Of a stretch of DNA of 64,000 bases, positions 48,001-56,430 are shown piece by piece. How positions within the stretch are numbered: the stretch's first letter is position 1; each line of letters starts with the position of its first letter. The DNA lies in contig NZ_VFAH01000003.1 of NCBI RefSeq assembly GCF_008929045.1, positions 62,001 through 126,000 on the forward strand. The letters are read 5' to 3'. Position numbers and translations under genes: made by a program. Under the pieces are notes generated by a model. That model saw nothing but the letters and a program-made list of their open reading frames with translations, did not search any database and was not told the origin of the DNA. The stretch comes from Noviherbaspirillum aerium (lineage in GTDB: Bacteria; Pseudomonadota; Gammaproteobacteria; Burkholderiales; Burkholderiaceae_D).

Positions 48001-48361
48001 CAGCGCCGAACTCTTCATCAACAAATTGCATGAACTGCAGAACCTTGGGGTGCAGCTGTCGATCGACGACTTTGGCACCGGCTATTCAAGCCTCAGCTAT
48101 CTGAAGCGTTTTCCGCTGCATCATCTGAAGATCGATCAGTCCTTCGTGCGCGACCTTGCCACCGACGCCGATGACGCTGCCATTACCAGCACCGTCATTT
48201 CACTGGGACACAGCCTCAACCTCCGGGTGATTGCGGAAGGCGTGGAAACCGAGGAACAGGTTGCCTTCCTGCGCGAGCATCAGTGCGACGAAATGCAGGG
48301 ATACTTTTTCAGCAAGCCGCTTCCGGCGGGGGAATTTGCGCATCTGCTGCAGCGGCATTAA
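45008..48361 (+). CDS. Response regulator with REC-GAF-GAF-PAS-GGDEF-EAL domains
   Basis: A 1117-residue cyclic-di-GMP enzyme. Domains in order: receiver (1-120, phospho-acceptor Asp in DLVITDILMPNMDG), a short helical linker, GAF (about 195-365), GAF (about 385-555), PAS (about 565-690), GGDEF (about 690-855) and EAL (about 870-1115). GGDEF is intact at 771-775, with the RxxD inhibition site (REGD) five residues earlier. EAL is intact (Glu899-Leu901, EALIRW) with the DDFGTGYSSLSYL loop and LKIDQSF lysine, so both synthesis and breakdown of cyclic-di-GMP look possible. The start has the complete anti-16S match AAAGGAGG (44996-45003). The cognate kinase is not in the window. Confidence 0.93.
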   Translation: MATILIVDDHVLNRQFLMVLLGYSGHRLLEAASGAEALEQAAKGRPDLVITDILMPNMDGYEFVTRLRAMPSVAATPVIFYTAAHHDREASLVAMSCGVRWILPKPSDPELILKTVQEALGQTAHNLPAALAGPAPVEPAHRSGLDDQLSEYLVELEASSTLMSEIALEGQARGDSGSAELQHIAQRLANALSSLQGVSLRLTALIELGIELTAERAPRRLLEISCRVVRDICVARYSAIGILAKDRRRLEHFMTCGLDENAVAQLALPVPDAGILGKVLARRAPCRISNPDGVPERLGLPSGHPPVHSILAVPVASQEKTYGWLYLANKLGAAEFTEVDERAAATVAAQLAVVYDNLILYSEIEHQHALLKKEVSDRKQAQEALRRTLRARTVMAECNHVMVHARDERTLLQDMCRTVVEAGRYQMAWIGYTGEDGTLTPVAHAGSVPGMDGIELEHASRFASGTVSNVASALVDRHARPWVVIDMTGTDGAVDTLPEPAAVSLPLKHQEQLFGVLTIYEQDAGAFDSEQIAMLEELADDISYGVASLRTKRAREKAETDLRVTEEKLSSILDSIDNVVWSATDRGFIYLNSIVENLYGRPIEDFFRDRDLWFESVHPEDRAAMRAGHARLAHTANLTHEYRIVRPDNTIRWVEERARAIRDERGRLLRYDGIAIDISERKQYEARIEYLADHDALTSLANRNLLGDRITQAMAHARRNAQMLALLFLDLDRFKSVNDSLGHMLGDNLLLEVSNRLRQVVREGDTVARQGGDEFIILLTDIQRPQDVAAVAQKIFDVFEKPFLVKNHELFITTSIGATLYPDDGEDIQTLLRNADTAMYRAKEEQGNAFQFYSAEMSVRALERASLERALRRALERNEFELFYQPKVDVPSGRIIGAEALIRWHHPDMGLVPPTRFIPMAEEIGLIVPIGNWVIQTACAQNRAWQDAGLPPISISVNLSARQFNQEGLVQSVADALDSMGLEAHHLELELTESIVMNSAELFINKLHELQNLGVQLSIDDFGTGYSSLSYLKRFPLHHLKIDQSFVRDLATDADDAAITSTVISLGHSLNLRVIAEGVETEEQVAFLREHQCDEMQGYFFSKPLPAGEFAHLLQRH

Positions 48362-48364
48362 ATG

Positions 48365-48464
48365 TAGAGCGGATTGCAGGTGGGTGTATGGAAGAATCGG
48401 CCTGCCCTGGGTGGGATGCAGGGCAAGCCGAGGCGACCATACACCCGTCTGCAAACAGCTTAAC
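48365..48464. repeat. Nested inverted repeat behind the GGDEF-EAL gene
   Basis: Outer arms 48375-48391 and 48437-48453 match at 15 of 17 bases. An inner pair, 48398-48409 and 48419-48430, matches at 11 of 12, with a 9-base loop. Weaker pairing continues outward to TAGAGCGG (48365-48372). It begins 4 bases behind the stop codon and has no T-run. It shares the TAGAGCGG edge with the repeat at 25070-25140. Confidence 0.7.
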
Positions 48465-48491
48465 TATGCCTGATGCTCCTCATTTGGGCAT

Positions 48492-48521
48492 GCAATGGAC
48501 AGCAATGGGCAGCAATGGGGA
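48492..48521. repeat. Three tandem copies of a 10-base unit
   Basis: The unit GCAATGGRCA (last copy GCAATGGGGA) is repeated at 48492-48501, 48502-48511 and 48512-48521, directly before the purF terminator. Confidence 0.6.
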
Positions 48522-48524
48522 AAC

Positions 48525-48559
48525 AAAAAAGCCCGCGACATGATATCGCAGGCTTTTTG
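48525..48559. terminator. Bidirectional terminator between the GGDEF-EAL gene and purF
   Basis: AAAAAGCC-C-GCGA pairs with TCGC-A-GGCTTTTT with one mismatch and a 7-base loop. T-runs lie on both strands. It ends purF on the minus strand and can end the signalling block on the plus strand. Confidence 0.88.
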
Positions 48560-48594
48560 TTATTTCGGCAGTCCGGAAGTCAGGACATCCGTCG

Positions 48595-50112
48595 TCAATC
48601 AACGCGTGCCAGGTTCAAGGCAAGCTGGGAACGTACCGCATCCTCGATCACCGGCTTTGGATTGTTGCGCACATATTCGATGCGGTCGAGGTAATCGCGC
48701 GAGATGTCGCCGGTGATATAAATGCCGTCGAAGCAGGATGCCTCGAAGTCCTTGAGCGCCGGATTGATATCCGAGATCGAGCGCTTGAGCGCATCGACAT
48801 CCTGGTAGACCAGCGCATCGGCCGTGATTTCGCGGCAGACTTCTTCCTCGCTGCGGCCATAGGCGATCAGCTCGTTGCGAGTCGGCATGTCGATGCCGTA
48901 GACGTTCGGGAACATCACCGGCGGCGCCGCCGATGCAAAGATCACCCGCTTGGCGCCGGAGTCGCGTGCCATCTGCACGATTTCGCGGCTGGTGGTGCCG
49001 CGCACGATCGAATCGTCGACCAGCAGCACGCTCTTGCCCTTGAACTCGCTGCTGATGGCATTGAGCTTCTGGCGAACCGATTTCTTGCGCAAGCCCTGGC
49101 CCGGCATGATGAAGGTGCGGCCGATATAGCGGTTCTTGATGAAGCCTTCGCGATAGTCGAGATTGAGCTTGAGCGCGAGTTCCATCGCCGCGGGACGCGA
49201 AGAATCCGGAATCGGCATAACGACGTCGATATCGCCGGCCGAGAACTGGCGCTTGATTTTTTCTGCCAGGTATTCGCCCATCTTCAGGCGCGAAGCATAC
49301 ACGGAGGCGCCGTCGATGACGGAATCCGGCCTCGCCAGATAGACGAATTCGAATGCGCAGGGATTGAGGATCGGGTTGTCCGCGCACTGCTGGTTGTACA
49401 GCTTGCCGTCGAGATCGACGAAGATGGCTTCGCCGGGCAGCACATCGCGCAGGAAACGGAAACCCAGCCCCTCGAGCGCAACAGATTCGCTGGCGATGAT
49501 GTATTCGGTGCCCTTGTCGGTTTCATTGAAACCGATGCACAGCGGACGGATGCCGAAAGGATCGCGGAATGCCAGCAGGCCGTACCCGGCGATCTGGGCA
49601 ACGACGGCATATGAGCCGCGTACGCGCTTGTGCAGGACAGTGACTGCCTTGAACAATGCCGACGGATCCAGTGAATAGCCGGTCGTGGCCATCTGGATTT
49701 CATGGGCCAGCACGTTGAGCAGGACTTCGGAATCGGAGTCGGTGTTGACGTGGCGACGATCGTTCTTGAACATCTCGATCTTGAGCTGTTCCCAGTTGGT
49801 CAGATTGCCGTTGTGCGCCAGGATGATGCCGAACGGCGCATTGACGTAGAAGGGCTGCGCCTCCTCTTCGCTCGACGAACCGGCGGTCGGATAGCGGACC
49901 TGGCCGATGCCGGCATTGCCGGGCAGCGAACGCATGTTGCGTGTGCGAAACACATCCCGGACCAGACCATTGGCCTTGTACATCGAGAAGGTATTGCCAT
50001 GATTGGTCGCGATACCTGCCGCATCCTGACCGCGATGCTGCAAGAGCAGCAGCGCGTCATAGATCAGCTGGTTGACCGGACCTTGGGAAACAACGCCAAC
50101 AATGCCACACAT
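48595..50112 (-). CDS. purF: Amidophosphoribosyltransferase
   Basis: PurF makes 5-phosphoribosylamine from PRPP and glutamine, the first step of purine synthesis. The 505-residue product begins MCGIVGVVSQG, so the catalytic Cys2 is exposed after Met removal. It has no propeptide, as in the Gram-negative form. The phosphoribosyltransferase motif VLLVDDSIVRGTT is intact. The ATG at 50110-50112 lies 24 bases behind cvpA, the classical cvpA-purF pair. It ends at a bidirectional terminator, and metZ, the usual next gene, is displaced by about 5 kb. Confidence 0.97.
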   Translation of the reverse strand: MCGIVGVVSQGPVNQLIYDALLLLQHRGQDAAGIATNHGNTFSMYKANGLVRDVFRTRNMRSLPGNAGIGQVRYPTAGSSSEEEAQPFYVNAPFGIILAHNGNLTNWEQLKIEMFKNDRRHVNTDSDSEVLLNVLAHEIQMATTGYSLDPSALFKAVTVLHKRVRGSYAVVAQIAGYGLLAFRDPFGIRPLCIGFNETDKGTEYIIASESVALEGLGFRFLRDVLPGEAIFVDLDGKLYNQQCADNPILNPCAFEFVYLARPDSVIDGASVYASRLKMGEYLAEKIKRQFSAGDIDVVMPIPDSSRPAAMELALKLNLDYREGFIKNRYIGRTFIMPGQGLRKKSVRQKLNAISSEFKGKSVLLVDDSIVRGTTSREIVQMARDSGAKRVIFASAAPPVMFPNVYGIDMPTRNELIAYGRSEEEVCREITADALVYQDVDALKRSISDINPALKDFEASCFDGIYITGDISRDYLDRIEYVRNNPKPVIEDAVRSQLALNLARVD

Positions 50113-50136
50113 GGTGGACTCCTCAACTAAGACAAT

Positions 50137-50625
50137 TCAAAAGCTTACGTGCCTGACCCAATCGCCTGGCAGATAGGGTGTAACCGTTTTCGCAGCCGTT
50201 TCGGCCAATGGACTGAGCAAGGCTTCCTTCCAGAAAGCCTGTTGCGGGACCGCCGTCATGCCGCATACAAGCACTACCGCCAGCACGATCACCAGTCCGC
50301 GTCCCAGACCGAAGAGGCCGCCCAAGCCGCGATCGGCCAGCGTCAGGCCGCTCGCCTTGATAACAGCATCCACCGCCATGCTCAGCAGCATCATCAGAAG
50401 GCGCACCCCAATGAAAAGGGCAATGAATGCCGCGATCAGGCGTGTCGTGCTGCCGGGAATCATGTCGGGAAGTAGTTTGGCCAGTTCCTCGCCATACGCA
50501 TTCGCCACCACCAAGGCGACGATCCAGCTCAGCAAGGACAGGATTTCCTTTACCAGGCCCCGCAAGGTGCTGATGACGATCGAGCAGATCAGCACAAAGA
50601 CAACGAGATAATCAAAAACCGTCAC
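50137..50625 (-). CDS. cvpA: CvpA family membrane protein
   Basis: A 162-residue inner membrane protein of the colicin V production family, with four predicted helices (VFDYLVVFVLICSIVIS and LSWIVALVVANAYG among them) and the LADRGLGGLFGLGRGLVIVL segment. I used the GTG at 50623-50625, which gives the family's exact length. An upstream in-frame start at 50667 would overlap the SPOR gene. CvpA has been linked to envelope stress and colicin release in other species. Its job in purine context is unclear, yet it is always next to purF. Confidence 0.92.
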   Translation of the reverse strand: MTVFDYLVVFVLICSIVISTLRGLVKEILSLLSWIVALVVANAYGEELAKLLPDMIPGSTTRLIAAFIALFIGVRLLMMLLSMAVDAVIKASGLTLADRGLGGLFGLGRGLVIVLAVVLVCGMTAVPQQAFWKEALLSPLAETAAKTVTPYLPGDWVRHVSF

Positions 50626-50644
50626 GTCGGCCTGTGCCCCATGC

Positions 50645-51595
50645 TCAGGCCGGCACCAGAGTGCCATTCAAGCCAAGCTTGACGATTCTTGCACGAACCT
50701 TCTCCGCCTCGTCCTTGTTGGTGAACGGTCCAACCCGGATACGGGTGCGGTCACCGGTATCGGTAGCCACGGTCTGCGTGAATGATTTGATGCCGGCGTC
50801 CTTCAGTTTGGTTTGCAGCTCATTGACCTTTTCCTTGGTCGCAAGTGCCGCCACCTGGATTACAAATTTTCCGGAATTTTTTTCGCTGGAAGGATCTGGC
50901 CTGCCTTCCAGCAAAGCTTTTGCACGCGCGGCTTCGGCAAGTTTTTCCGCCTGCTTGGCATCGGTCTTGTCAGACTTATCAGACTTGTCAGCTTTGTCGG
51001 ATTTCGGCTCGGGTTTTGATTCCGGCTTCGGCTTGGCTTCATGTTTCGGCTCGGGCTTGACTTCGGCCTTGGCAACCGGTGCAACCGGCTTTGCCTGCTC
51101 GTCCTTGGAAACGGCGGCCTGCTTCGGTGCCTCCGCTTTCGGCGCCGGCGATGGTGCGGCGGCAGACGGCGCGCCGATATCAGCCGGGTCGACGACCTCT
51201 TCCTTCGGGTCGAGCGCAGCGCTTGCACTCACGCCGGTCGAGGCCTGCGGCGCTGAAGACGCGGCGCCGGAGCTGGATGGTGCGTGCGGCTTGTCCTTGG
51301 AGGGAATCTGGATGGCGATATCGTCTGCGATCGGATTGGGCTCGGAATCCAGCAGCATTGGCAAACCGACCACAGCGGCCAGCACCAGCGCCACGGCGCC
51401 GATCAGCCGGCGTCGCGCCCGCTTCTTTTCAGGCAAGACCGGATCGGCCTGCCCGGCGCCTTGCGCCTGCGGCTTGTCCGGACGGCGCTTGCGGCTGCGT
51501 ACCGCCTTGGATTCTTCTTCAGCGCGCGAATAAAACGCGCTGTCATCGGAAGCGGATTCCTGCTTGTTTTTGCGGAAGGACGAGAACAAGCTCAT
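50645..51595 (-). CDS. SPOR domain protein (DedD-like)
   Basis: A 316-residue single-pass protein. It has a basic N-terminus, one transmembrane helix (about 65-82, LIGAVALVLAAVVGLPMLL), a long low-complexity periplasmic linker with Lys/Pro/Glu and SDKxDKSDK-type repeats, and a C-terminal SPOR domain (about 240-316, FVIQVAALATKEKVNELQTK). SPOR domains bind denuded peptidoglycan at the division site. The position between folC and cvpA is that of dedD, and I infer a cell division role. The linker repeats are prone to length change. Confidence 0.9.
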   Translation of the reverse strand: MSLFSSFRKNKQESASDDSAFYSRAEEESKAVRSRKRRPDKPQAQGAGQADPVLPEKKRARRRLIGAVALVLAAVVGLPMLLDSEPNPIADDIAIQIPSKDKPHAPSSSGAASSAPQASTGVSASAALDPKEEVVDPADIGAPSAAAPSPAPKAEAPKQAAVSKDEQAKPVAPVAKAEVKPEPKHEAKPKPESKPEPKSDKADKSDKSDKTDAKQAEKLAEAARAKALLEGRPDPSSEKNSGKFVIQVAALATKEKVNELQTKLKDAGIKSFTQTVATDTGDRTRIRVGPFTNKDEAEKVRARIVKLGLNGTLVPA

Positions 51596-51656
51596 GCGAT
51601 AAAAAGTGTCGGTAAATTCAGTGGTAGCTGGAGAGCTTGAAAAAACATTACTGCTT

Positions 51657-52961
51657 TCAGCCAGCCCCTTCGGATCTTTTCGCCTGCATCACGCCGGCGA
51701 CAGTCAGGAATGATCCGAAAACCGCAATTCTATCATTCTCGCCGGCCCTGCTTCGTGCATTCGCGAAAGCTGTGGCGGGAGAGGCGAAAGTTTCAATCGA
51801 GCGTTCGGCACCTGCTCCGCTCTGCGGCACGATTCCGGCATCCAGCAGCCTCTGCTTCAAAAATTCGGCGCTCGCCGCGCGTGGAATCGGCAGATCGGTG
51901 AGGCACCAGTGATCGATACGATCCTTGAGTTGCGCAATGACGCCGTCGATATCCTTGTCCTGCATGGCTCCGAATACGGCATAGGTATAGGGATGGAAGC
52001 CCATGTTGTCGAGATTCTGCGCCAGCGTGGCGGCCGCGTGGGGATTGTGCGCGACATCGAGGACAACCGTCGGCCGTCCCGGCAGCACCTGGAAGCGACC
52101 CGGCAGATCCACCATCGCCAGTCCGGTTCGCACTTCCTGGGCGCCAACGGGCAGCCGATGGCGCAGCGCCTCCAGCGCCGCGAGCGCGGCCGATGCATTG
52201 AGCAGCTGGTTGGCGCCGCGCAGCGCCGGATAGCCGAGCGAGTTGCGCCGCTGTCCGCGCCCGCCATAGCTCCACTGCTGCTTGTCGCCGGAATAATTGA
52301 AGTCGTGTCCGAACAGCCAGAGGTCGGCGCCAATGGCATGCGCATGATCGACCAGGGACTTTGGCGGAACCGGGTCGCCGCAGATGGCGGTACGGCCGCC
52401 TCGGAAAATACCGGCCTTCTCGAAACCGATTTTTTCGCGGGTATCGCCGAGGTATTCGGTATGGTCGATATCGACACTTGTCACAATCGACACATCCGCA
52501 TCGATCACATTGACCGCATCGAGCCGCCCGCCGAGCCCGACTTCAAGAATGACCGCATCGAATCCGGCCTGCGCGAACAGGCGCAGGATGGCGAGCGTGG
52601 TGAATTCGAAATAGGTCAGCGAAATATCGCCGCGCTGCGCTTCCACGGCGGCAAACTGTTCCGTCAGCATGCTGTCCGACGCCGGTTCGCCATTGATGCG
52701 TGCCCGTTCATTGAAGTCGATCAGGTGCGGCGAGGTGTACAGTCCGACGCGATAACCGGCCTGCAGCAGGATGGCTTCCAGCATCGCGCAGGTGGAGCCC
52801 TTTCCATTGGTGCCGCCCACGATGATGACCGGGCAATCGAAATGAATGCCAAGTCTGTCCCTGACCTTGCCCACGCGTTCCATCCCCATGTCGATCGCTT
52901 TGGGATGCATGGATTCAAGTTGGGAAAGCCAGTCGGCCAGGGTTGCGGGTTGCGTTGTCAT
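51657..52961 (-). CDS. folC: Dihydrofolate synthase / folylpolyglutamate synthase
   Basis: FolC adds glutamate to dihydropteroate and further glutamates to folates, using ATP. The 434-residue product has the Mur ligase fold. The P-loop is GGTNGKGSTCAML, the catalytic middle part is VDIDHTEYLGDTREKIGFEK, and the C-terminal domain has VLDVAHNPHAA. I used the ATG at 52959-52961. A TTG five codons earlier (52974-52976) is also open. It lies between accD and the SPOR gene, as in many proteobacteria, with a long hairpin before it. Confidence 0.95.
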   Translation of the reverse strand: MTTQPATLADWLSQLESMHPKAIDMGMERVGKVRDRLGIHFDCPVIIVGGTNGKGSTCAMLEAILLQAGYRVGLYTSPHLIDFNERARINGEPASDSMLTEQFAAVEAQRGDISLTYFEFTTLAILRLFAQAGFDAVILEVGLGGRLDAVNVIDADVSIVTSVDIDHTEYLGDTREKIGFEKAGIFRGGRTAICGDPVPPKSLVDHAHAIGADLWLFGHDFNYSGDKQQWSYGGRGQRRNSLGYPALRGANQLLNASAALAALEALRHRLPVGAQEVRTGLAMVDLPGRFQVLPGRPTVVLDVAHNPHAAATLAQNLDNMGFHPYTYAVFGAMQDKDIDGVIAQLKDRIDHWCLTDLPIPRAASAEFLKQRLLDAGIVPQSGAGAERSIETFASPATAFANARSRAGENDRIAVFGSFLTVAGVMQAKRSEGAG

Positions 52962-52999
52962 GACTTTTTGCGGCAATGGATAGGATGTTCAAATGCAAG

Positions 53000-53057
53000 A
53001 CGGCGAACAAGGCAGGTACGGCGACTTGCGTCGTGCCGTAGCTGTCTTGTTCGCCGT
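53000..53057. repeat. Long intercistronic hairpin between accD and folC
   Basis: Arms of 23 bases, 53000-53022 and 53035-53057, match at 21 positions. The outer 12 bp (ACGGCGAACAAG with CTTGTTCGCCGT) and the inner TACGGC/GCCGTA are perfect. No T-run follows. It fills most of the 116 bases between the two genes. Confidence 0.75.
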
Positions 53058-53077
53058 TCCGGCGCCCGGCCCGAATA

Positions 53078-53950
53078 TCAGGCCAGCACTTCTGCGGGCT
53101 GGTTCTGCAGCAATGCCAGCAGATGGGCGATTTCCTCGCGCATCTTGCGACGGTCGACGATCATGTCGACCGCGCCTTTCTGCAGCAGGAATTCGGCACG
53201 CTGAAAGCCTTCAGGCAATTTTTCCCGGACCGTGTTCTCGATCACCCGCGGCCCGGCGAAGCCGATCAGTGCCTTCGGTTCGGCGATCACGACATCACCC
53301 ATGAAGGCGAACGATGCCGAGACACCTCCCATGGTGGGGTCGGTAAGCACGGAAATAAAGGGCAGCTTCTTTTCCGAGAGCTTGGTCAGCATGGATGTCG
53401 TCTTGGCCATTTGCATCAAAGACAACAGTCCTTCCTGCATGCGGGCGCCGCCGGTCGCGGTGATGCAGATGAAAGGCACCTTCTGGTCCAGCGCCGCCTG
53501 GACGCCGCGTGCGAAGCGCTCCCCGACCACCGAACCCATGGAGCCGCCCATGAACTCGAATTCGAAACATGCGACGACGACCGGCAGTGTCATGATTGCG
53601 CCGCCCATGACGATCAGCGCATCGGTCTCGCCGGTGGCTTCCATTGCATCCTTGAGGCGATCCGGGTATTTCTTGCTGTCCTTGAATTTCAGGGAATCGA
53701 CCGGCAGGGCTTCCTGGCCGATTTCATAACGGCCGCCGGCGTCGAGCAAGGCATCGAGGCGCTCGCGTGCGCGAATGCGCATGTGATGATCGCATTTCGG
53801 GCAGACATGAATGTTCGACTCGAGGTCCGTGCGGTACAAGACAGCTTCGCAGGACGGGCACTTCACCCACAAGCCCTCCGGAACCGATTTGCGGTTGCCG
53901 GAGTCGGAACGCTGAATGCGCGGGGGAAGCAGTTTTTCAAGCCAACTCAT
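53078..53950 (-). CDS. accD: Acetyl-CoA carboxylase carboxyltransferase subunit beta
   Basis: AccD is the beta half of the carboxyltransferase that makes malonyl-CoA for fatty acid synthesis. The 290-residue product has the N-terminal zinc ribbon with Cys31, 34, 50 and 53 (CPSC, CPKC) and the crotonase-fold domain with [20 protein letters not shown]. The ATG is at 53948-53950 ([10 protein letters not shown]). The open frame to 54010 is too long for the family. It lies 90 bases behind trpA. Confidence 0.97.
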   Translation of the reverse strand: MSWLEKLLPPRIQRSDSGNRKSVPEGLWVKCPSCEAVLYRTDLESNIHVCPKCDHHMRIRARERLDALLDAGGRYEIGQEALPVDSLKFKDSKKYPDRLKDAMEATGETDALIVMGGAIMTLPVVVACFEFEFMGGSMGSVVGERFARGVQAALDQKVPFICITATGGARMQEGLLSLMQMAKTTSMLTKLSEKKLPFISVLTDPTMGGVSASFAFMGDVVIAEPKALIGFAGPRVIENTVREKLPEGFQRAEFLLQKGAVDMIVDRRKMREEIAHLLALLQNQPAEVLA

Positions 53951-54040
53951 CGTGACCTCTTTTGATTTTTGGGGTGGGCGCATTGTACCGCTCGGCTTGC
54001 TTTGCGCCAATATCGGCTTGACGAAGGCAGCGCATGAAAA

Positions 54041-54844
54041 TCATGCCTTTTCGTCAAGTGCCTGCCTTATTCCGGTGATAAACGATTGCACCGCCTCGAC
54101 TGCCCTTTCCTGCGGCGTGTTCTCCAGTTCCTGGATGATGCGGCTGCCAATGACCACTGCATCCGATACGGACGCAATCGCCTTCGCCGTGGCTCCATCC
54201 CGGATGCCGAAACCCACGCCGACCGGCACCTGCACATGTTTCCTGATCTGCGGGATCTTGCTCGCCACCGCATCCAGGTCGAGGTGCCCCGAACCGGTGA
54301 CGCCCTTGAGCGAGACGTAGTAGACATAACCGCTCGCGATCTTGCCGACTTGCGCGATCCGCTCGTCGGTCGATGTCGGCGCCAGCAGGAAGATCGGATC
54401 GAGTCCGTTCCGCTTCATCAATGCGGCGAATTCCTCGCACTCCTCGGGCGGATAATCGACCACCAGCACGCCGTCGACGCCCGCCTCCCTGGCGGCAAGA
54501 ATGAAGGTTTCGGCGCCCATTCTTTCGATCGGATTGGCATAGCCCATCAGTACCACCGGCGTCGCCTGGTCGACGGTGCGGAACTCTCTCACAAAGCCGA
54601 GTACATCGCGCATGCCGACACCCTGAGCCAGGGCGCGCTCGGACGCGCGCTGGATGACCGGGCCGTCAGCCATTGGATCGGAGAAAGGCACGCCGAGTTC
54701 GATGATGTCGGCACCGCCCGCCACCAGGCCATGCATCAATGAAACCGTGAGGCCTGGCGAAGGGTCGCCCGCAGTAATGAAGGGAATCAGGCCTTTGCGG
54801 TTTTGTTCGGCAAGTGCGGTCAGCGTATTCTTTATTCTGGACAT
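54041..54844 (-). CDS. trpA: Tryptophan synthase alpha chain
   Basis: TrpA cleaves indole-3-glycerol phosphate to indole and glyceraldehyde 3-phosphate, and the indole is channelled to TrpB. The 267-residue barrel has the two catalytic acids at the standard places, Glu49 ([10 protein letters not shown]) and Asp60 ([10 protein letters not shown]). The ATG is at 54842-54844. It lies 106 bases behind trpB, so this is a looser trpB-trpA pair than in enterobacteria, where the genes overlap. Confidence 0.97.
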   Translation of the reverse strand: MSRIKNTLTALAEQNRKGLIPFITAGDPSPGLTVSLMHGLVAGGADIIELGVPFSDPMADGPVIQRASERALAQGVGMRDVLGFVREFRTVDQATPVVLMGYANPIERMGAETFILAAREAGVDGVLVVDYPPEECEEFAALMKRNGLDPIFLLAPTSTDERIAQVGKIASGYVYYVSLKGVTGSGHLDLDAVASKIPQIRKHVQVPVGVGFGIRDGATAKAIASVSDAVVIGSRIIQELENTPQERAVEAVQSFITGIRQALDEKA

Positions 54845-54950
54845 GATTGGTCTCTGTCTTGTTGTTCGGCCACGTATTCAAGTCGGGCACCCTTGCGGGC
54901 GCCGGCGACTTTCAGACTGGCAAGGACGTATGTGGTGTGCGCAACGCTTT

Positions 54951-56219
54951 TCAGAATGTTTTCTTCATACGTTCGGCGACGGTATGCATGTCCTTGTCGC
55001 CGCGGCCGGAAAGGTTGGCAAGAATGATCTTGTCCTTGGGCTGAGTGGCTGCGAACTTTGCCGCATAAGCCAGTGCGTGGCTCGATTCGAGCGCCGGTAT
55101 GATGCCTTCGATACGGCAGCAATTATGGAAGGCTTCGATGGCCTCGTCGTCGGTCACGGACACGTACTGTGCGCGGCCGGCGTCCTTGAGCCACGCATGC
55201 TCCGGCCCGACGCCGGGATAATCCAGGCCGGCCGAGACGGAATGTGTCTCGATGATCTGGCCGTTGTCGTCCTGCAGCAGGTAAGTGCGGTTGCCATGAA
55301 GCACTCCCGGCGAGCCTGCGATGAGCGATGCGGAGTGCTTGCCGCTCTCGAGGCCCTCCCCCGCCGCCTCGACGCCGATCAGCTGCACGTCCTTGTGGTC
55401 GATATACGGATAGAAAATACCCATGGCATTGGAGCCGCCGCCGATGCAGGCCACGACATAGTCGGGCTGCCTGCCCGCCATTTCCGGCATCTGCACCAGG
55501 CATTCCTTGCCGATCACTGACTGGAAGTCGCGGACCATCATCGGATACGGATGCGGACCGGCAACGGTGCCGATGATGTAGAAGGTATTCTCGACATTGG
55601 TCACCCAGTCGCGCATGGCTTCGTTGAGCGCGTCCTTGAGCGTCTTGGAACCGGATTCGACAGGTACCACCTTCGCACCCAGCAATTCCATGCGGTAGAC
55701 GTTCTGCACCTGGCGCTTGACGTCTTCGCTGCCCATGTAAATCACGCATTCCAGGCCGAAACGCGCGCAGATCGTGGCTGTGGCGACGCCATGCTGGCCG
55801 GCGCCGGTTTCCGCGATCACGCGCGGTTTCCCCATGCGCTTGGCCAGCAGGGCCTGGCCGATCACGTTGTTGATCTTGTGGGCGCCGGTATGGTTGAGGT
55901 CTTCCCGCTTGAAGTAGATCTGCGCACCGCCCATCATCTCCGACCAGCGTCTTGCATGATAGATCGGGCTGGGGCGGCCGACGAAGTGCTTCAGTTCGCG
56001 TTCGAATTCAGCGAGGAACTCCGGATCGTTCTGGTAATGCGCATAGCCGTTCTTGAGTTCGGTCAGCGCATGCGTCAGGGTTTCCGACACGAAGGTGCCG
56101 CCATAGGGGCCGAAATGCCCGCGTGCGTCGGGAAGGTTATAAGGCGCGGTCTGGTGCAGGGCGGTAGTAGCGAGCGGCTGGCGCTCGCTGAAATTGCCAA
56201 GCGAGTTGAATTCTTTCAT
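54951..56219 (-). CDS. trpB: Tryptophan synthase beta chain
   Basis: TrpB joins indole with serine to tryptophan, using PLP. The 422-residue product has the PLP lysine Lys115 in [11 protein letters not shown], the phosphate-binding [14 protein letters not shown] segment, and the family start [11 protein letters not shown] at about 35-45. There are about 20 extra residues at the N-terminus relative to the enterobacterial form. The start ATG at 56217-56219 has a GAGGAC ribosome binding site. A 211-base gap with two hairpins lies between trpF and this gene. Confidence 0.97.
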   Translation of the reverse strand: MKEFNSLGNFSERQPLATTALHQTAPYNLPDARGHFGPYGGTFVSETLTHALTELKNGYAHYQNDPEFLAEFERELKHFVGRPSPIYHARRWSEMMGGAQIYFKREDLNHTGAHKINNVIGQALLAKRMGKPRVIAETGAGQHGVATATICARFGLECVIYMGSEDVKRQVQNVYRMELLGAKVVPVESGSKTLKDALNEAMRDWVTNVENTFYIIGTVAGPHPYPMMVRDFQSVIGKECLVQMPEMAGRQPDYVVACIGGGSNAMGIFYPYIDHKDVQLIGVEAAGEGLESGKHSASLIAGSPGVLHGNRTYLLQDDNGQIIETHSVSAGLDYPGVGPEHAWLKDAGRAQYVSVTDDEAIEAFHNCCRIEGIIPALESSHALAYAAKFAATQPKDKIILANLSGRGDKDMHTVAERMKKTF

Positions 56220-56245
56220 GGTCGTCCTCTTTCAAACTTTGCGAC

Positions 56246-56271
56246 AAGGCGCTCGCAGTCGAGCGATCGCC
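56246..56271. repeat. Hairpin upstream of trpB
   Basis: CGCTCG (56250-56255), a CAGT loop and CGAGCG (56260-56265), extended by AAGG/CCTT across a small bulge. It is about 27 bases before the trpB start and has no T-run. No tryptophan codon cluster lies near it. Confidence 0.45.
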
Positions 56272-56388
56272 TTCGGTCTGTTCATGGATGGATATTGCTT
56301 GCCGGTTCAGGCGGCGTCCCGGCGTCCGCGGCCGCCATTGCAAAGTCATCGCAACGGGCCACCTTGACGGCGGGGCGAACATGTCTCC

Positions 56389-56427
56389 GGTGGCATCATG
56401 CGGCGCATCCTAATGCGTGGCGCCACC
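56389..56427. repeat. Nested hairpin behind trpF
   Basis: Outer GGTGGC/GCCACC (56389-56394, 56422-56427) and inner CGCAT/ATGCG (56404-56408, 56413-56417), 3 bases behind the trpF stop codon. Confidence 0.45.
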
Positions 56428-56430
56428 TCG

